From Porphyromonas pasteri (GTDB lineage: Bacteria > Bacteroidota > Bacteroidia > Bacteroidales > Porphyromonadaceae), in the NCBI RefSeq assembly GCF_014647755.1, contig NZ_BMPU01000003.1, positions 124,001 to 188,000 on the forward strand: a DNA stretch of 64,000 bases. Direction: 5' to 3'. The notes beneath the pieces were generated by a model. That model was not told the DNA's origin. It ran no database searches and saw nothing but the letters and a program-made list of their open reading frames with translations. Below, one piece after another: positions 14,686 to 24,689 of the stretch (position 1 is its first letter; every line of letters begins with the position of its first letter). The translations under genes and the position numbers were made by a program.

Positions 14686-15918
14686 GTGCTCAGCTTCCGC
14701 ATAGCCCTCCGCTACCTCTTCAGCCGCACCCGCCTGCATGCAGTGAACTACGTGACGGCACTCTCTGCCGTCGCCATCGCTGTCGTCGCTATGGCGCTGG
14801 TGGCTGTCGTCGGCGTGTACAATGGCTATGTGGCGATGATCCTCGGAGCTACAAAGCAGGTCGATGCCGACATCGTCCTGAGAGATACCGAGGGCGGAGT
14901 CTTCGACCTGAAGAAGTTCCCCGACTACCGCACCAAGCTCACGAAGGCAGGTGCCGAAGCGATTGCCCTGCGCCTGGAGAGCAAGGGACTCCTACGTGTA
15001 GGGGAGCAGCAGTGGGTCGTGGATGCCGTCGGGGTGGACTCGGCCTTTGCCTCCGTCTACCCGATGGGGCGTGCAGCTGATGTACCCGAGCTCCACTCGG
15101 CGACGACCCTCGTAGACGCCGAAGGTGCACCCATTACCCCCATCCAGCTCGGCGCAGCAATTCAGCTCCCGCAGGATAGCAGCCGCACCGAGCACAACGG
15201 TCCCGCTGCCGAAGTCCTCTTCCCCAAGCGCCTCGGCTTCACCAATCCCTTAGCCCCCGCCTCGTCCTTCCAGAGCCTCGAGGCACGGGTCATCGGGCAG
15301 TATCAGCCCACGAGCCAAGAGACGGATGCTGCGATCTACCTCCCCTTGGCTGACCTGCAGGACGTACTCGACTATGAGGAGAGCGAAGTATCCGCTCTCG
15401 GCATTCACCTCCGATCGGGCGTCAAGACCTCCGACTTCAAGCAGCAGGTGAAGGTGCTCTACGGCGACCGCCTCACCGCCCTTGACCGCGAAGAGCAGCA
15501 CCCAGACCTCTCCTACCTCATCCGTATGGAGAAGGTTATGACCTATCTCATCCTCCTCTTCATCCTCCTCCTGGCGGCCTTCAACGTCGCCAGCTCGCTG
15601 GCTATGCTCCTCATCGAGAAGCAAGACGACAGCCGTATCTTCACCGCCCTCGGTGCACCGCCCAGCTTCACGCAGCAGGTCTTCCGCCGTGTGGGCCTAC
15701 TGATCGCCCTCACAGGGACCAGCGTCGGCATGCTCCTCGGCTGGATACTCTGCCTCTTGCAGGCACGCTTCGGCATCATCCGCTCTGGTAGCGGTATCGA
15801 AGCGATGGCGCTCCCCGTGGATGTTCGCCCGCTGGACATGCTCGTCATCTTCGTCTCGGTGACGGCGCTCTCCTTCCTCATCTCCCTCTACCCCACCCGC
15901 TTCTTCCGCCGCGGTTAG
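14686..15918 (+). CDS. ABC transporter permease, LolC/LolE (FtsX)-like
   Basis: 410 residues beginning at a GTG codon. One membrane segment near residues 22-45 (VTALSAVAIAVVAMALVAVVGVY), a large periplasmic domain (about 50-280), then three membrane segments in the C-terminal FtsX domain (YLILLFILLLAAFNVASSLAML; GLLIALTGTSVGMLLGWILCLL; MLVIFVSVTALSFLISLYP). This is the layout of lipoprotein-releasing LolC/E and MacB-type permeases. The matching ATPase gene is not adjacent. It most likely moves lipoproteins toward the outer membrane. Confidence 0.85.
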   Translation: MLSFRIALRYLFSRTRLHAVNYVTALSAVAIAVVAMALVAVVGVYNGYVAMILGATKQVDADIVLRDTEGGVFDLKKFPDYRTKLTKAGAEAIALRLESKGLLRVGEQQWVVDAVGVDSAFASVYPMGRAADVPELHSATTLVDAEGAPITPIQLGAAIQLPQDSSRTEHNGPAAEVLFPKRLGFTNPLAPASSFQSLEARVIGQYQPTSQETDAAIYLPLADLQDVLDYEESEVSALGIHLRSGVKTSDFKQQVKVLYGDRLTALDREEQHPDLSYLIRMEKVMTYLILLFILLLAAFNVASSLAMLLIEKQDDSRIFTALGAPPSFTQQVFRRVGLLIALTGTSVGMLLGWILCLLQARFGIIRSGSGIEAMALPVDVRPLDMLVIFVSVTALSFLISLYPTRFFRRG

Positions 15919-16153
15919 GCGCATTCCACCCCGTCGTCTTCACCTCCCCCTATACATATTATATATAGGGCGGTATACTGTGCCCATGAATACGGAGAAG
16001 GAGGGTGAAGTAAAAAGCAAAAGATTTGCCACGATACCGAAGGATAACACACGATTTTCACCAGCTATTTTGCCTTTCACACCCCTATTCACACATAGCG
16101 GAAAAGCCGTGTAGATGCGCTTCTTTCCTAAGAAATTAAAAGAAGCTACTACA

Positions 16154-16185
16154 TTTGTCAAGGTAAAAATCATTGCATATATTTG
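16154..16185 (+). promoter_or_regulatory. Promoter of glutamate dehydrogenase gene
   Basis: TTTG (16154-16157), 20 bp, TATATTTG (16178-16185): a perfect consensus. The TTTG is itself part of a second TACATTTG (16150-16157), so tandem starts are possible. Leader about 54 nt. The 15919-16153 stretch shows nothing else. Confidence 0.8.
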
Positions 16186-16243
16186 CTGTGAAATCAAGGC
16201 TCCTACACGAGCCGTACACGCAAAACTATTAGATCGATCAGTT

Positions 16244-17581
16244 ATGAAATCCGCTGAGATTTTGGCCTCGCTCGAGGCAAAGCACCCTGGGGAAAAGGAA
16301 TTCCTCCAGGCTGTGAAGGAAGTTCTTCTCTCTGTAGAAGAAGTCTACAACCAGCACCCCGAGTTCGAAAAGGCAGCTATTATGGAACGCCTCGTAGAGC
16401 CCGACCGTATCATCACCTTCCGTGTACCTTGGATCGACGATGCAGGTAAAGTCCATGTGAACATCGGCTACCGCGTACAGTTCAACAACGCTATCGGCCC
16501 ATACAAGGGTGGTATCCGCTTCCATCCCTCTGTCAACCTCTCTATCCTGAAGTTCCTCGGCTTCGAACAGACCTTCAAGAATGCACTCACCACGCTGCCT
16601 ATGGGCGGTGGTAAGGGTGGTGCTGACTTCTCTCCTAAGGGTAAGAGCGACCGCGAAATCATGACTTTCTGCCAGAGCTTTATGCGCGAGCTGTGGCGCC
16701 ACATCGGCCCTGACACCGACGTACCCGCAGGGGACATCGGCGTAGGTGGTCGCGAAGTCGCCTATATGTACGGTCAGTACAAGCGCCTTGCTAACGAGCA
16801 CACGGGTACGATGACCGGTAAGGGCTTCACCTTCGGTGGCTCTCGCCTGCGTCCCGAATCTACGGGCTTCGGCGCTGTCTACTTCGTACAGCACATCTGC
16901 AAGCAGCACAACATCGACCTCAAGGGCAAGACGGTAGCTATCTCTGGCTTCGGTAACGTAGCTTGGGGTGTAGCTCAGAAGGCTACGGAGCTCGGTGCTA
17001 AGGTCGTCACTATCTCTGGTCCTGACGGCTACGTCTACGACCCAGACGGTATCAACACCCCCGAGAAGTTCCAGGCGCTGCTCGACCTCCGCTCCAGCGG
17101 TAACGACGTCGTCTCTGACTACGCTAAGAAGTTCCCCAACGCTCAGTTCTTCGCTGGCAAGAAGCCTTGGGAGCAGAAGGTAGACATCGCTATGCCTTGC
17201 GCTACGCAGAACGAAATGAACGAGGAAGATGCTAAGATGCTCCACGCTAACGGCGTAACCATCGTAGCTGAAACGTCGAACATGGGTTGTACGGCCGAAG
17301 CTGCTGAGTACTTCGTAGAAAAGAAGATGCTCTTCGCTCCTGGTAAGGCAGTCAACGCTGGTGGTGTAGCTACCTCTGGTCTCGAAATGACCCAGAACGC
17401 TATGCACCTCTACTGGACCAACGAAGAAGTCGATGCTAAGCTCCACCAGATCATGAGCGACATCCACGAGCAGTGCGTGGCTCATGGCCGTGAAGGTGAC
17501 TACATCAACTACGTCAAGGGTGCTAACGTCGCTGGCTTCCTCAAGGTAGCTCAGGCAATGCTCGAGCAGGGCGTCATCTAA
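16244..17581 (+). CDS. gdhA: Glutamate dehydrogenase, hexameric type
   Basis: 445 residues from ATG 16244; an upstream in-frame ATG would put the promoter inside the gene. It contains the substrate-binding VQFNNAIGPYKGG and the catalytic-lysine motif LPMGGGKGGADF, PAGDIGVGGREVAYM, and the nucleotide-binding GFGNVAWG. It converts glutamate and 2-oxoglutarate with ammonia and NAD(P)H. In amino-acid-fermenting Bacteroidales this enzyme is abundant and links amino-acid catabolism to reducing power. The even codon choice is typical of a strongly expressed gene. Cofactor preference is not decided here. Confidence 0.96.
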   Translation: MKSAEILASLEAKHPGEKEFLQAVKEVLLSVEEVYNQHPEFEKAAIMERLVEPDRIITFRVPWIDDAGKVHVNIGYRVQFNNAIGPYKGGIRFHPSVNLSILKFLGFEQTFKNALTTLPMGGGKGGADFSPKGKSDREIMTFCQSFMRELWRHIGPDTDVPAGDIGVGGREVAYMYGQYKRLANEHTGTMTGKGFTFGGSRLRPESTGFGAVYFVQHICKQHNIDLKGKTVAISGFGNVAWGVAQKATELGAKVVTISGPDGYVYDPDGINTPEKFQALLDLRSSGNDVVSDYAKKFPNAQFFAGKKPWEQKVDIAMPCATQNEMNEEDAKMLHANGVTIVAETSNMGCTAEAAEYFVEKKMLFAPGKAVNAGGVATSGLEMTQNAMHLYWTNEEVDAKLHQIMSDIHEQCVAHGREGDYINYVKGANVAGFLKVAQAMLEQGVI

Positions 17582-17610
17582 GAAGCGAACCCTTCCCTCA
17601 AGTTTCATAA

Positions 17611-17661
17611 GGCTTACAGCCCGCATTCCCCACGCTCGGGGGATGCGGGCTGAGCCTTTTT
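17611..17661 (+). terminator. Terminator after gdhA
   Basis: CAGCCCGCATTCCCC pairs with GGGGATGCGGGCTG, outer GGCT/AGCC, followed by TTTTT. Confidence 0.88.
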
Positions 17662-17730
17662 ATAGCCCCAGCGAACGACCGAGAGGAGGGAGCTGAGAGG
17701 CGAGACTGATGCTTGGGCGGAAGAATGGCT

Positions 17731-17738
17731 TATCTTTG
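17731..17738 (+). promoter_or_regulatory. Promoter -7 element for the fucosidase gene
   Basis: TATCTTTG, 46 bp before the ATG chosen. The -33 element is not clear. Confidence 0.5.
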
Positions 17739-17783
17739 CGGGCAAACGGGAGCCGATGCTTCCATATCGCTTGCACAAGTCCT

Positions 17784-20300
17784 ATGGCATATACTACCCT
17801 ACTTCGCTGCACCCTCGTCGCAGCAGCCCTCAGCGCAGGCAACGCCTTCGCCAGCCCCACGACGGCGACACCGCGGGCTAAGACGACTACCTCTGTAGAC
17901 CAGGCTTACCGCGAGAGCCTCACCTATTTCTTCGATCGCCCCGCCACGAGCATGATGGAGGCGCTCCCCCTCGGCAATGGCCGCCTGGGGATGCTCTCCG
18001 ATGGTGGCGTACAGCATCAGAGGATCACCCTCAACGAAAGTTCCATGTGGAGCGGCTCGGTCGACTCCACTGCTTGGAACGCCGAGGCCTACAAGCAACT
18101 CCCCGCCATCCGTAAGCTCCTCCTCGCTGGGCGTGCTAAGGAAGCCGAAGACCTCATCTACCGCACCTTCGTCTGCGGTGGCGTAGGGAGCGGACGCGGA
18201 CAGGGAGCGAACACCCCCTACGGCAGCTACCAAGTCGGCGGCTTCCTTCACCTCAATTGGGACAAGGCTCCCGAGCTCAGCGGCTACTACCGTGGGCTGA
18301 GCCTCAGCGAAGGTGTCAGCAAGGAGAGCCTCATCGTCGACGGGCAAGCCTATCGCACGAAGCGTCTGTACAGCGTCCTCGGCCGTGAGGTGCAGGTCGT
18401 ACACCTCACGAACCACAGCGAAGAGGCCCGCCGTGACACGCTGCGCCTCTCCCTCTCACGCCCCGAGAACGGGCACCCCGCAGCCGAGGCAGGCTTCTTG
18501 ACACTCTCGGGTCAGCTCCCCGACGGCAAGGGCGGTCGTGGCATGAGCTACGCCATCGTCGTGCGCCCCGTCCTGCCTCAGGGCGGTACGCTCATCACCC
18601 GTGGCGATGAGCTACTCGTAGTGAATGCCCCCACGATCGAGCTCTACATCGCGCACAACACCAACTACTACGATAAGCGCCTACCCGTCATGGCACGCAG
18701 CATCGAGCAGACGCTCCAAGCTAAGGCCGTGGGCGAAGCCAACCTCTTCGCTGAGCACGTACAGCGCTTCACCGCACAGATGGACCGCGTACAGGCGCGC
18801 TTCCTCGGCTCCGACCCAGCACTCTCATCGCTGCCTATCCAGCGCCGCCTCATCGCTTACTACGAGCACCCTGAGCGCGATCCAGCACTGGCCGCCCTCT
18901 ATATGCAGCTGGGCCGCTACCTCCTGATCTCCAGCACCCGCCCTGGCGCTCTGCCCCCCAACCTGCAGGGGATATGGACCGAAACCATCCAAGCGCCTTG
19001 GAACGGGGACTACCACCTGAACATCAACCTACAGATGAACTACTGGCCTGCCGAGAAGGGCGCACTCCCCGAGACCGTCGGGGCGCTCACGGATTGGGTC
19101 GAGAGCATCGTACCCTCGGGCGAGCGTACAGCACGCACCTTCTACCGTGCTAAGGGCTGGGTCACGCACGTCCTCGGCAACGTATGGCAGTTCACCGCCC
19201 CTGGCGAGCATCCCAGCTGGGGCGCTACGAATACCTCCGCCGCTTGGCTCTGTGAGCACCTCTACAACCACTATCGCTACAGCCAAGACCGCGCTTACCT
19301 GCAGCGCATCTACCCCGTGATGCAGGGAGCAGCACGCTTCTTCCTCACGACGCTGGTCAAGGATCCCAAGAGCGGCTACCTCGTCAACGTCCCCACGACC
19401 TCACCAGAGAACAGCTACTACACGCCCCAAGGCAAGGCCGTAGCCGTAGCTGCAGGCTCGACGATGGACAATCAGATCCTGCGCGAGCTCTTCTCCACGA
19501 CGCGCGAGGCAGCGATGGTCCTCGGTCGTGACCGCACCTTCGTCGACAGCCTCTCCACGGCACTGCGCCAGCTGAAGCCCACCACCCTCGGCCCTGACGG
19601 GCGTATTATGGAGTGGATGGAGGACTACAAGGAGGTCGAGCCACACCACCGCCACGTATCGCATCTCTACGGGCTCTTCCCTGGGAGCGAGATCACGCCA
19701 CACAGCACGCCCGAGCTGGCTGAAGGCGCGAAGAAGACGCTCATCGCTCGTGGCTCAAGCAGCACCAGCTGGTCCATGGGCTGGAAGGTGAACTTCCACG
19801 CACGACTGGGCGATGCTGAGGGTGCTTATGAGGTGCTGAACATGCTCCTCCGCCCCGTCGACGCCATCGACCCCAAGACGAATAAGCCCTACGGCAGTGG
19901 TACAGAGCCCAACCTCTTCAGCTCACATCCGCCCTTCCAGATCGACGGGAACTTCGGCGGCTCTTCGGGCATCATGGAGATGCTCCTCAGCAGTGAGACG
20001 GGCTGCATCATCCCGCTGCCGGCACTGCCCAAGGCATGGAAGGCTGGTAGCATCCAAGGCCTGCGTGTCATCGGTAATGCCACCTGCTCACTCAGCTGGT
20101 CTGCTGGCGAGCTCGACCGCTTAGTCCTCGAGGCACACCACGCCTATCGTCACACGCTCCTTCTGCCTGACGAAGGTCGTGGCTACGTCCTCCGACTCAA
20201 CGGCCGTCCCTTAGACACGAAGACGCTCCTCCACCAAGGTCGCCTGCACCTCCCCCAGATGCAGGCTGGCGATCGTCTGGAGGTCGTGAAGAAAGCCTAA
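17784..20300 (+). CDS. GH95-type alpha-L-fucosidase/galactosidase, secreted
   Basis: 838 residues from ATG 17784, which starts a signal peptide (LLRCTLVAAALSAGNAFA) and lies just after the promoter. The N-terminal beta domain begins with FFDRPATSMMEALPLGNGRLG, typical of family GH95. Catalytic-domain motifs are YHLNINLQMNYWPAE (paired Asn), TTSPENSYYTP (general acid Glu), SMGWKVNFHARLGDAEGAY and QIDGNFGGSSGIMEMLL (Asp of the Asn-activated water). GH95 enzymes remove terminal alpha-1,2-fucose from host glycans such as mucin; some act on galactose. It stands alone with its own promoter and terminator and has no SusCD partner next to it. Confidence 0.93.
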   Translation: MAYTTLLRCTLVAAALSAGNAFASPTTATPRAKTTTSVDQAYRESLTYFFDRPATSMMEALPLGNGRLGMLSDGGVQHQRITLNESSMWSGSVDSTAWNAEAYKQLPAIRKLLLAGRAKEAEDLIYRTFVCGGVGSGRGQGANTPYGSYQVGGFLHLNWDKAPELSGYYRGLSLSEGVSKESLIVDGQAYRTKRLYSVLGREVQVVHLTNHSEEARRDTLRLSLSRPENGHPAAEAGFLTLSGQLPDGKGGRGMSYAIVVRPVLPQGGTLITRGDELLVVNAPTIELYIAHNTNYYDKRLPVMARSIEQTLQAKAVGEANLFAEHVQRFTAQMDRVQARFLGSDPALSSLPIQRRLIAYYEHPERDPALAALYMQLGRYLLISSTRPGALPPNLQGIWTETIQAPWNGDYHLNINLQMNYWPAEKGALPETVGALTDWVESIVPSGERTARTFYRAKGWVTHVLGNVWQFTAPGEHPSWGATNTSAAWLCEHLYNHYRYSQDRAYLQRIYPVMQGAARFFLTTLVKDPKSGYLVNVPTTSPENSYYTPQGKAVAVAAGSTMDNQILRELFSTTREAAMVLGRDRTFVDSLSTALRQLKPTTLGPDGRIMEWMEDYKEVEPHHRHVSHLYGLFPGSEITPHSTPELAEGAKKTLIARGSSSTSWSMGWKVNFHARLGDAEGAYEVLNMLLRPVDAIDPKTNKPYGSGTEPNLFSSHPPFQIDGNFGGSSGIMEMLLSSETGCIIPLPALPKAWKAGSIQGLRVIGNATCSLSWSAGELDRLVLEAHHAYRHTLLLPDEGRGYVLRLNGRPLDTKTLLHQGRLHLPQMQAGDRLEVVKKA

Positions 20301-20348
20301 GGCATACACAAGCCACTCTATCACAGGCTCTCCCAAGAAGAGTCACAC

Positions 20349-20390
20349 AAGTAAGGGGCACGAACCGACTGCGGTTCGTGCCCCTTACTT
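20349..20390 (+). terminator. Terminator after the GH95 gene
   Basis: AAGTAAGGGGCACGAACC and GGTTCGTGCCCCTTACTT are perfect 18-bp arms around a 6-nt loop; usable in both directions. Confidence 0.85.
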
Positions 20391-20431
20391 ATATCCCTCT
20401 ATACCAAGCTCTAATAGAGAGGCTTTTTGCG

Positions 20432-20532
20432 ACCAGTACTGCTCACCAATCGAAGCAATACTGGTTACGAATATCAACCAGTACTGGTCGGAGCGCGAAC
20501 CAGTACTGGTCACTCGAGTGACCAGTACTGCT
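20432..20532. repeat. 22-bp-pitch palindrome array, GTAC class
   Basis: Five units start at 20432, 20454, 20477, 20499 and 20521 (steps 22, 23, 22, 22). Consensus ACCAGTACTGGT; unit 1 ends GCT, unit 2 is AGCAATACTGGT, unit 5 ends GCT. Spacers include CGGAGCGCGA and CACTCGAGTG. Confidence 0.85.
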
Positions 20533-20651
20533 TGCTTTCCCCCTCCTCCTGCAGTTGCTTCTCGCAGACTCCACAGAGCAGGATAAGAGCAGAGCTTACG
20601 AGATCCTCAGTTATAGCCATTCACTGATGCAAGGTCAGTAGGTAGATTGAC

Positions 20652-20690
20652 AAACGACTATCGCTCCACAGTGCAGACGACTATTGTGGT
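20652..20690. repeat. Two-unit CTAY-class palindrome remnant
   Basis: AAACGACTATCGCTCC and AGACGACTATTGTGGT, aligned centres 23 bp apart, match the motif of the array at 5938-6066. The rest of 20533-20832 shows no gene. Confidence 0.5.
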
Positions 20691-20832
20691 ATCCTTACCT
20701 CCCCATTGCTTCGCGCCACTTCCCCCAAGGAAGTTCGGCTAACAAGCTGTATTGAGTACCAACTGCTTGCACTTTGATGCGTCAGCCCTGAAGGGTAGCT
20801 GGCCGAGATGTAGCTATTTGCTTCTTTAGCCG

Positions 20833-20840
20833 TATCTTTG
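20833..20840 (+). promoter_or_regulatory. Promoter -7 element for the engB-galE run
   Basis: TATCTTTG, 28 bp before the engB start codon. The -33 TTTG is not at the usual spacing. Confidence 0.5.
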
Positions 20841-20868
20841 TAGCCACTAGATAAGCGTAATAAAGCCT

Positions 20869-21465
20869 ATGGTCATCAAGTCTGCAGAGTTCGTCATCAG
20901 CAATAGTCGTGTGGAGAAGTGCCCGACGACGGGACTCCCCGAATACGCCTTCATCGGGCGCTCCAATGTCGGGAAGTCTTCGCTCATCAATATGCTCACC
21001 GCACGCAAGGGGCTGGCTATGACCTCGCAGAAGCCTGGGAAGACGCAGCTCATCAACCACTTCATCATCAACGATGCGTGGTACCTCGTCGACCTCCCCG
21101 GCTACGGCTATGCCCGCCTCGGCAAGGATAGCCGCGATAGCCTGAGACGCATGATCGAGGACTACGTACTGGAGCGCAAGGAGCTGGTACTGCTCTTCGT
21201 GCTCCTGGACTGCCGACACGAGCCCCAGAAGATCGACCTGGAATTCATCCAATGGCTGGGCGAGGAGGGTGTCCCCTTCGCTCTAGTCTTCACGAAGGCC
21301 GACAAGCTCAGCAAGGGTCGTCTCGCAGCCAACGTCGAGGCCTACAAGGCTAAGCTCCGCGAGGAGTGGGAGGAACTCCCCCCGATCTTCGTCACCTCCT
21401 CGGAGGAGCGTATGGGGCGTGACGAACTCCTCGGCTACATCGAAGAAATCAACACTACATTATAA
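20869..21465 (+). CDS. engB: Ribosome-biogenesis GTPase EngB (YihA/YsxC)
   Basis: 198 residues, the usual size. G1 is GRSNVGKS, G2 region PGKTQ, G3 DLPGYGYA, and G4 TKAD. The family assists assembly of the 50S ribosomal subunit. It is followed 21 bp later by galE. Confidence 0.95.
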   Translation: MVIKSAEFVISNSRVEKCPTTGLPEYAFIGRSNVGKSSLINMLTARKGLAMTSQKPGKTQLINHFIINDAWYLVDLPGYGYARLGKDSRDSLRRMIEDYVLERKELVLLFVLLDCRHEPQKIDLEFIQWLGEEGVPFALVFTKADKLSKGRLAANVEAYKAKLREEWEELPPIFVTSSEERMGRDELLGYIEEINTTL

Positions 21466-21486
21466 TAGACTCCACAAAGTAAGACA

Positions 21487-22521
21487 ATGAAAGGAACCAT
21501 TCTCGTCACTGGCGGTACCGGCTACATCGGCTCTCACACCACCGTCGAACTGATCCAAGCTGGCTATCAGGTCGTCAGCATTGACAACCTGTCGAACTCC
21601 AATATCGAGGTCCTTGATGGCATCGAAGCGATCACCGGCATTCGCCCCATCTTCTACGAGGCTGACTGCAATGACGAGGCAGCTATCGAGCGCATCTTCA
21701 CGACTCACCCCTCGATCCAGGGCGTGATCCACTTCGCTGCGAGCAAGGCTGTCGGCGAATCCGTACAGAAGCCTCTGCTCTACTACAAGAATAACTTGCT
21801 CTCACTGATCGTCCTCCTCGAGGCTATGCAGCGCCACGGTACCAAGGGGATCGTCTTCTCCTCGTCGTGCACCGTCTACGGCCAGCCCGAGATCCTGCCC
21901 GTCACCGAGGAAGCTCCTATCCAGGTAGCCCTCTCGCCCTACGGCAACACGAAGCAGATCAATGAAGAGATCCTCAACGACGTAGTCTATGCAGGTGTAC
22001 CCTACAAGGTCATCCGCCTGCGCTACTTCAACCCCATCGGTGCTCACCCCTCTGCACTCATCGGTGAGCTCCCCAATGGTGTGCCTCAGAACCTCATCCC
22101 CTACCTGACGCAGACCGCTGCTGGTATCCGTCAGCAGCTCAGCGTCTTCGGTGATGACTACAACACCCCCGACGGCTCTTGCATCCGCGACTACATCAAT
22201 GTCGTCGACCTGGCTAAGGCCCACGTCATCGCTATCGAGCGTATGCTAGACGACTCCAAGGGTAGCGAGCCTCTGGAGACCTTCAACATCGGTACCGGTC
22301 GTGGCGTCAGCGTGCTGGAGCTCATCCGCACCTTCGAGGCTGTCACGGGCGTGAAGGTCCCCCACAAGATCGTCGGCCGCCGCGAAGGCGACATCGAGAA
22401 GGTCTGGGCTGACCCCACGAAGGCCAACACCATCCTCGGCTGGGAAGCTAAGGAATCCCTCGCCGACACGCTCCGCTCTGCTTGGGCTTGGCAGGAGCGC
22501 CTCATTGAGAAGAATAAGTAA
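21487..22521 (+). CDS. galE: UDP-glucose 4-epimerase
   Basis: 344 residues of the extended short-chain dehydrogenase fold. NAD-binding TGGTGYIGSHT is at the start; the catalytic YGNTK (Tyr-x-x-x-Lys) lies near residue 157, with SSSCTVYG before it. It interconverts UDP-glucose and UDP-galactose for glycan and LPS synthesis. Codons are those of a well-expressed gene. Confidence 0.95.
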   Translation: MKGTILVTGGTGYIGSHTTVELIQAGYQVVSIDNLSNSNIEVLDGIEAITGIRPIFYEADCNDEAAIERIFTTHPSIQGVIHFAASKAVGESVQKPLLYYKNNLLSLIVLLEAMQRHGTKGIVFSSSCTVYGQPEILPVTEEAPIQVALSPYGNTKQINEEILNDVVYAGVPYKVIRLRYFNPIGAHPSALIGELPNGVPQNLIPYLTQTAAGIRQQLSVFGDDYNTPDGSCIRDYINVVDLAKAHVIAIERMLDDSKGSEPLETFNIGTGRGVSVLELIRTFEAVTGVKVPHKIVGRREGDIEKVWADPTKANTILGWEAKESLADTLRSAWAWQERLIEKNK

Positions 22522-22540
22522 TATACCGCATCATGCGCGC

Positions 22541-22575
22541 CGAGGGGTAGGACTTTTATCCGTCCTACCCCTTCG
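22541..22575. terminator. Stem-loop between galE and metG
   Basis: GAGGGGTAGGAC pairs with GTCCTACCCCTTC. It has few T residues after it on the plus strand, so it may only attenuate read-through into metG. Confidence 0.5.
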
Positions 22576-22602
22576 TATGGTGCTTAGATAGAAAGAATAT
22601 AG

Positions 22603-24645
22603 ATGGAGAAGAACTTCAAGCGTACCCTCATCACCGCCGCCCTGCCTTATGCGAACGGCCCCGTGCACATCGGCCACCTGGCAGGTGTGTACATCCCCTC
22701 TGATATCTATGCTCGCTACCTGCGCCTCCGTGGAGAGGAGGTGCTCTTCGTCTGTGGTAGCGACGAGCATGGTGTGCCCATCGCGATCAAGGCTAAGAAG
22801 GAAGGCGTGACCCCACAGGATATCGTCGACCGCTACGACGGGATCATCCGCAAGTCATTCGCTGACTTCGGTATCACCTTCGATACCTACGGCCGTACGA
22901 CGAGCGCCACGCACCGTGAGCTTGCCTCTTCGATCTTCCGAACCATCTACGACAAGGGCGGCTTCATCGAAGAAGAGAGCGAGCAGTACTACGACCCCGA
23001 GGCCAAGCAGTTCCTCGCGGACCGCTACATCACGGGTACCTGCCCTCGCTGTCAGAATGAGCGTGCCTATGGTGACCAGTGTGAGTCCTGCGGCTCGACG
23101 CTGAACCCCACCGACCTCATCCACCCCAAGAGCGCTATCTCCGGTGCTACGCCTGAGCTCCGCAAGACAAAGCACTGGTATCTACCTCTGGACAAGCACG
23201 AGCCCTTCCTCAAGCAGTGGATCCTCGAGGACCACAAGGAGTGGAAGAGCAATGTCTACGGGCAGTGTAAGAGCTGGCTCGACGGAGGCCTGCAGCCCCG
23301 TGCTGTGAGCCGTGACCTCGACTGGGGTATCCCCGTGCCCGTAGAGGGTGCTGAGGGCAAGGTGCTCTACGTGTGGTTCGATGCGCCCATCGGCTATATC
23401 TCCAATACGAAGGAGCTCCTGCCCGACAGCTGGGAGAAGTGGTGGAAGAGCGAAGACACGCGCCTCCTGCACTTCATCGGTAAGGACAACATCGTCTTCC
23501 ACTGCATCGTCTTCCCTGCGATGCTCCGTGCCGAAGGCTCCTACATCCTCCCCGAGAACGTCCCCGCCAATGAGTTCCTCAATCTCGAGGGCGACAAGAT
23601 CTCCACGAGCCGCAACTGGGCCGTCTGGCTCAACGAGTACCTCGAGGATCTGCCCGGTAAGCAGGACGTCCTACGCTACGTCCTCACGGCCAATGCCCCC
23701 GAGACGAAGGACAACGACTTCACGTGGCGTGACTTCCAGGCACGCAACAACAATGAGCTGGTAGCTGTCTTCGGTAACTTCGTGAACCGTGCCCTCGTCC
23801 TCACCTCGAAGTACTTCGACGGCAAGGTTCCCGCTCTCGGTGCGCTGACCGACTTTGACCGCGAGACCCTCGCAGAGCTCTCCACCGTCCGTGCCGCCAT
23901 CGAGCGTGAGCTGGACAACTTCCACTTCCGCGAAGCCCTCAAGGAAGCGATGAATCTGGCACGCCTTGGCAACAAGTACCTCGCCGACACCGAGCCTTGG
24001 AAGCTGGCGAAGACCGATATGGAGCGTGTCGCCACGATCCTCAATATCTCCCTGCAGATCACGGCTAACCTCGCCATTGCCTTCGCGCCCTTCCTGCCGA
24101 TGAGCAGCGAGAAGCTCTGTAAGATGCTTGCCATCGACCTCCCCGCTTGGACCGACCTCGGCCGTAGCGACCTCATCGAAGCTGGGCACACGCTCGGCGA
24201 GGCCAGCCTCCTCTTCGAGAAGATCGAGGATGACGTCATCGAGGCTCAGATCCAGAAGCTGCAGGCGACGAAGGAAGCCAACGAGGCTGCCGAAGATCAC
24301 GCAGCCCCCATAGCTGAGAATATCGACTTCGAGGACTTCCTCAAGCTGGACATCCGCGTGGGTACCGTCACCGAATGCACGAAAGTGCCTAAGGCCGACA
24401 AGCTCCTGCAGTTCCGCATCGATGATGGTCTGGGTGGTCGCACGATCGTCTCAGGTATCGCTGAGCACTATGCTCCCGAGGAGCTGGTAGGCAAGCAGGT
24501 CTGCTTCATCGCCAACCTCCCTCCACGTAAGCTCCGTGGCATCGAGTCGCAGGGGATGATCCTCTCCGCAGCCGATCGCACGACGGGTCAGCTACGCGTG
24601 ATCACGCCTCAGGGCCCGATCACCCCTGGTAGCGAAGTCAAGTAA
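22603..24645 (+). CDS. metG: Methionyl-tRNA synthetase
   Basis: 680 residues. The HIGH-type motif is [12 protein letters not shown] at residues 18-29; the zinc knuckle is [18 protein letters not shown] near 147-164; the KMSKS-type motif is [10 protein letters not shown]-terminal tRNA-binding OB domain starts at [13 protein letters not shown] (about 575). It charges initiator and elongator tRNA-Met. Confidence 0.97.
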   Translation: MEKNFKRTLITAALPYANGPVHIGHLAGVYIPSDIYARYLRLRGEEVLFVCGSDEHGVPIAIKAKKEGVTPQDIVDRYDGIIRKSFADFGITFDTYGRTTSATHRELASSIFRTIYDKGGFIEEESEQYYDPEAKQFLADRYITGTCPRCQNERAYGDQCESCGSTLNPTDLIHPKSAISGATPELRKTKHWYLPLDKHEPFLKQWILEDHKEWKSNVYGQCKSWLDGGLQPRAVSRDLDWGIPVPVEGAEGKVLYVWFDAPIGYISNTKELLPDSWEKWWKSEDTRLLHFIGKDNIVFHCIVFPAMLRAEGSYILPENVPANEFLNLEGDKISTSRNWAVWLNEYLEDLPGKQDVLRYVLTANAPETKDNDFTWRDFQARNNNELVAVFGNFVNRALVLTSKYFDGKVPALGALTDFDRETLAELSTVRAAIERELDNFHFREALKEAMNLARLGNKYLADTEPWKLAKTDMERVATILNISLQITANLAIAFAPFLPMSSEKLCKMLAIDLPAWTDLGRSDLIEAGHTLGEASLLFEKIEDDVIEAQIQKLQATKEANEAAEDHAAPIAENIDFEDFLKLDIRVGTVTECTKVPKADKLLQFRIDDGLGGRTIVSGIAEHYAPEELVGKQVCFIANLPPRKLRGIESQGMILSAADRTTGQLRVITPQGPITPGSEVK

Positions 24646-24689
24646 GGCTTCGCCCCTCCCCCGTTTATTCAGACCAAGAACCCACTTAC

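Noticed and set aside
16238-17626. 462-codon minus-strand frame opposite gdhA
   Set aside because: Mirror of the highly biased codons of gdhA; no domain, and gdhA is unmistakable.
20432-20532. Palindrome array read as plasmid-type replication iterons
   Set aside because: The 22-bp pitch is iteron-like, but units are palindromic, arrays are dispersed among chromosomal genes and no rep gene is near. Kept only as an analogy.
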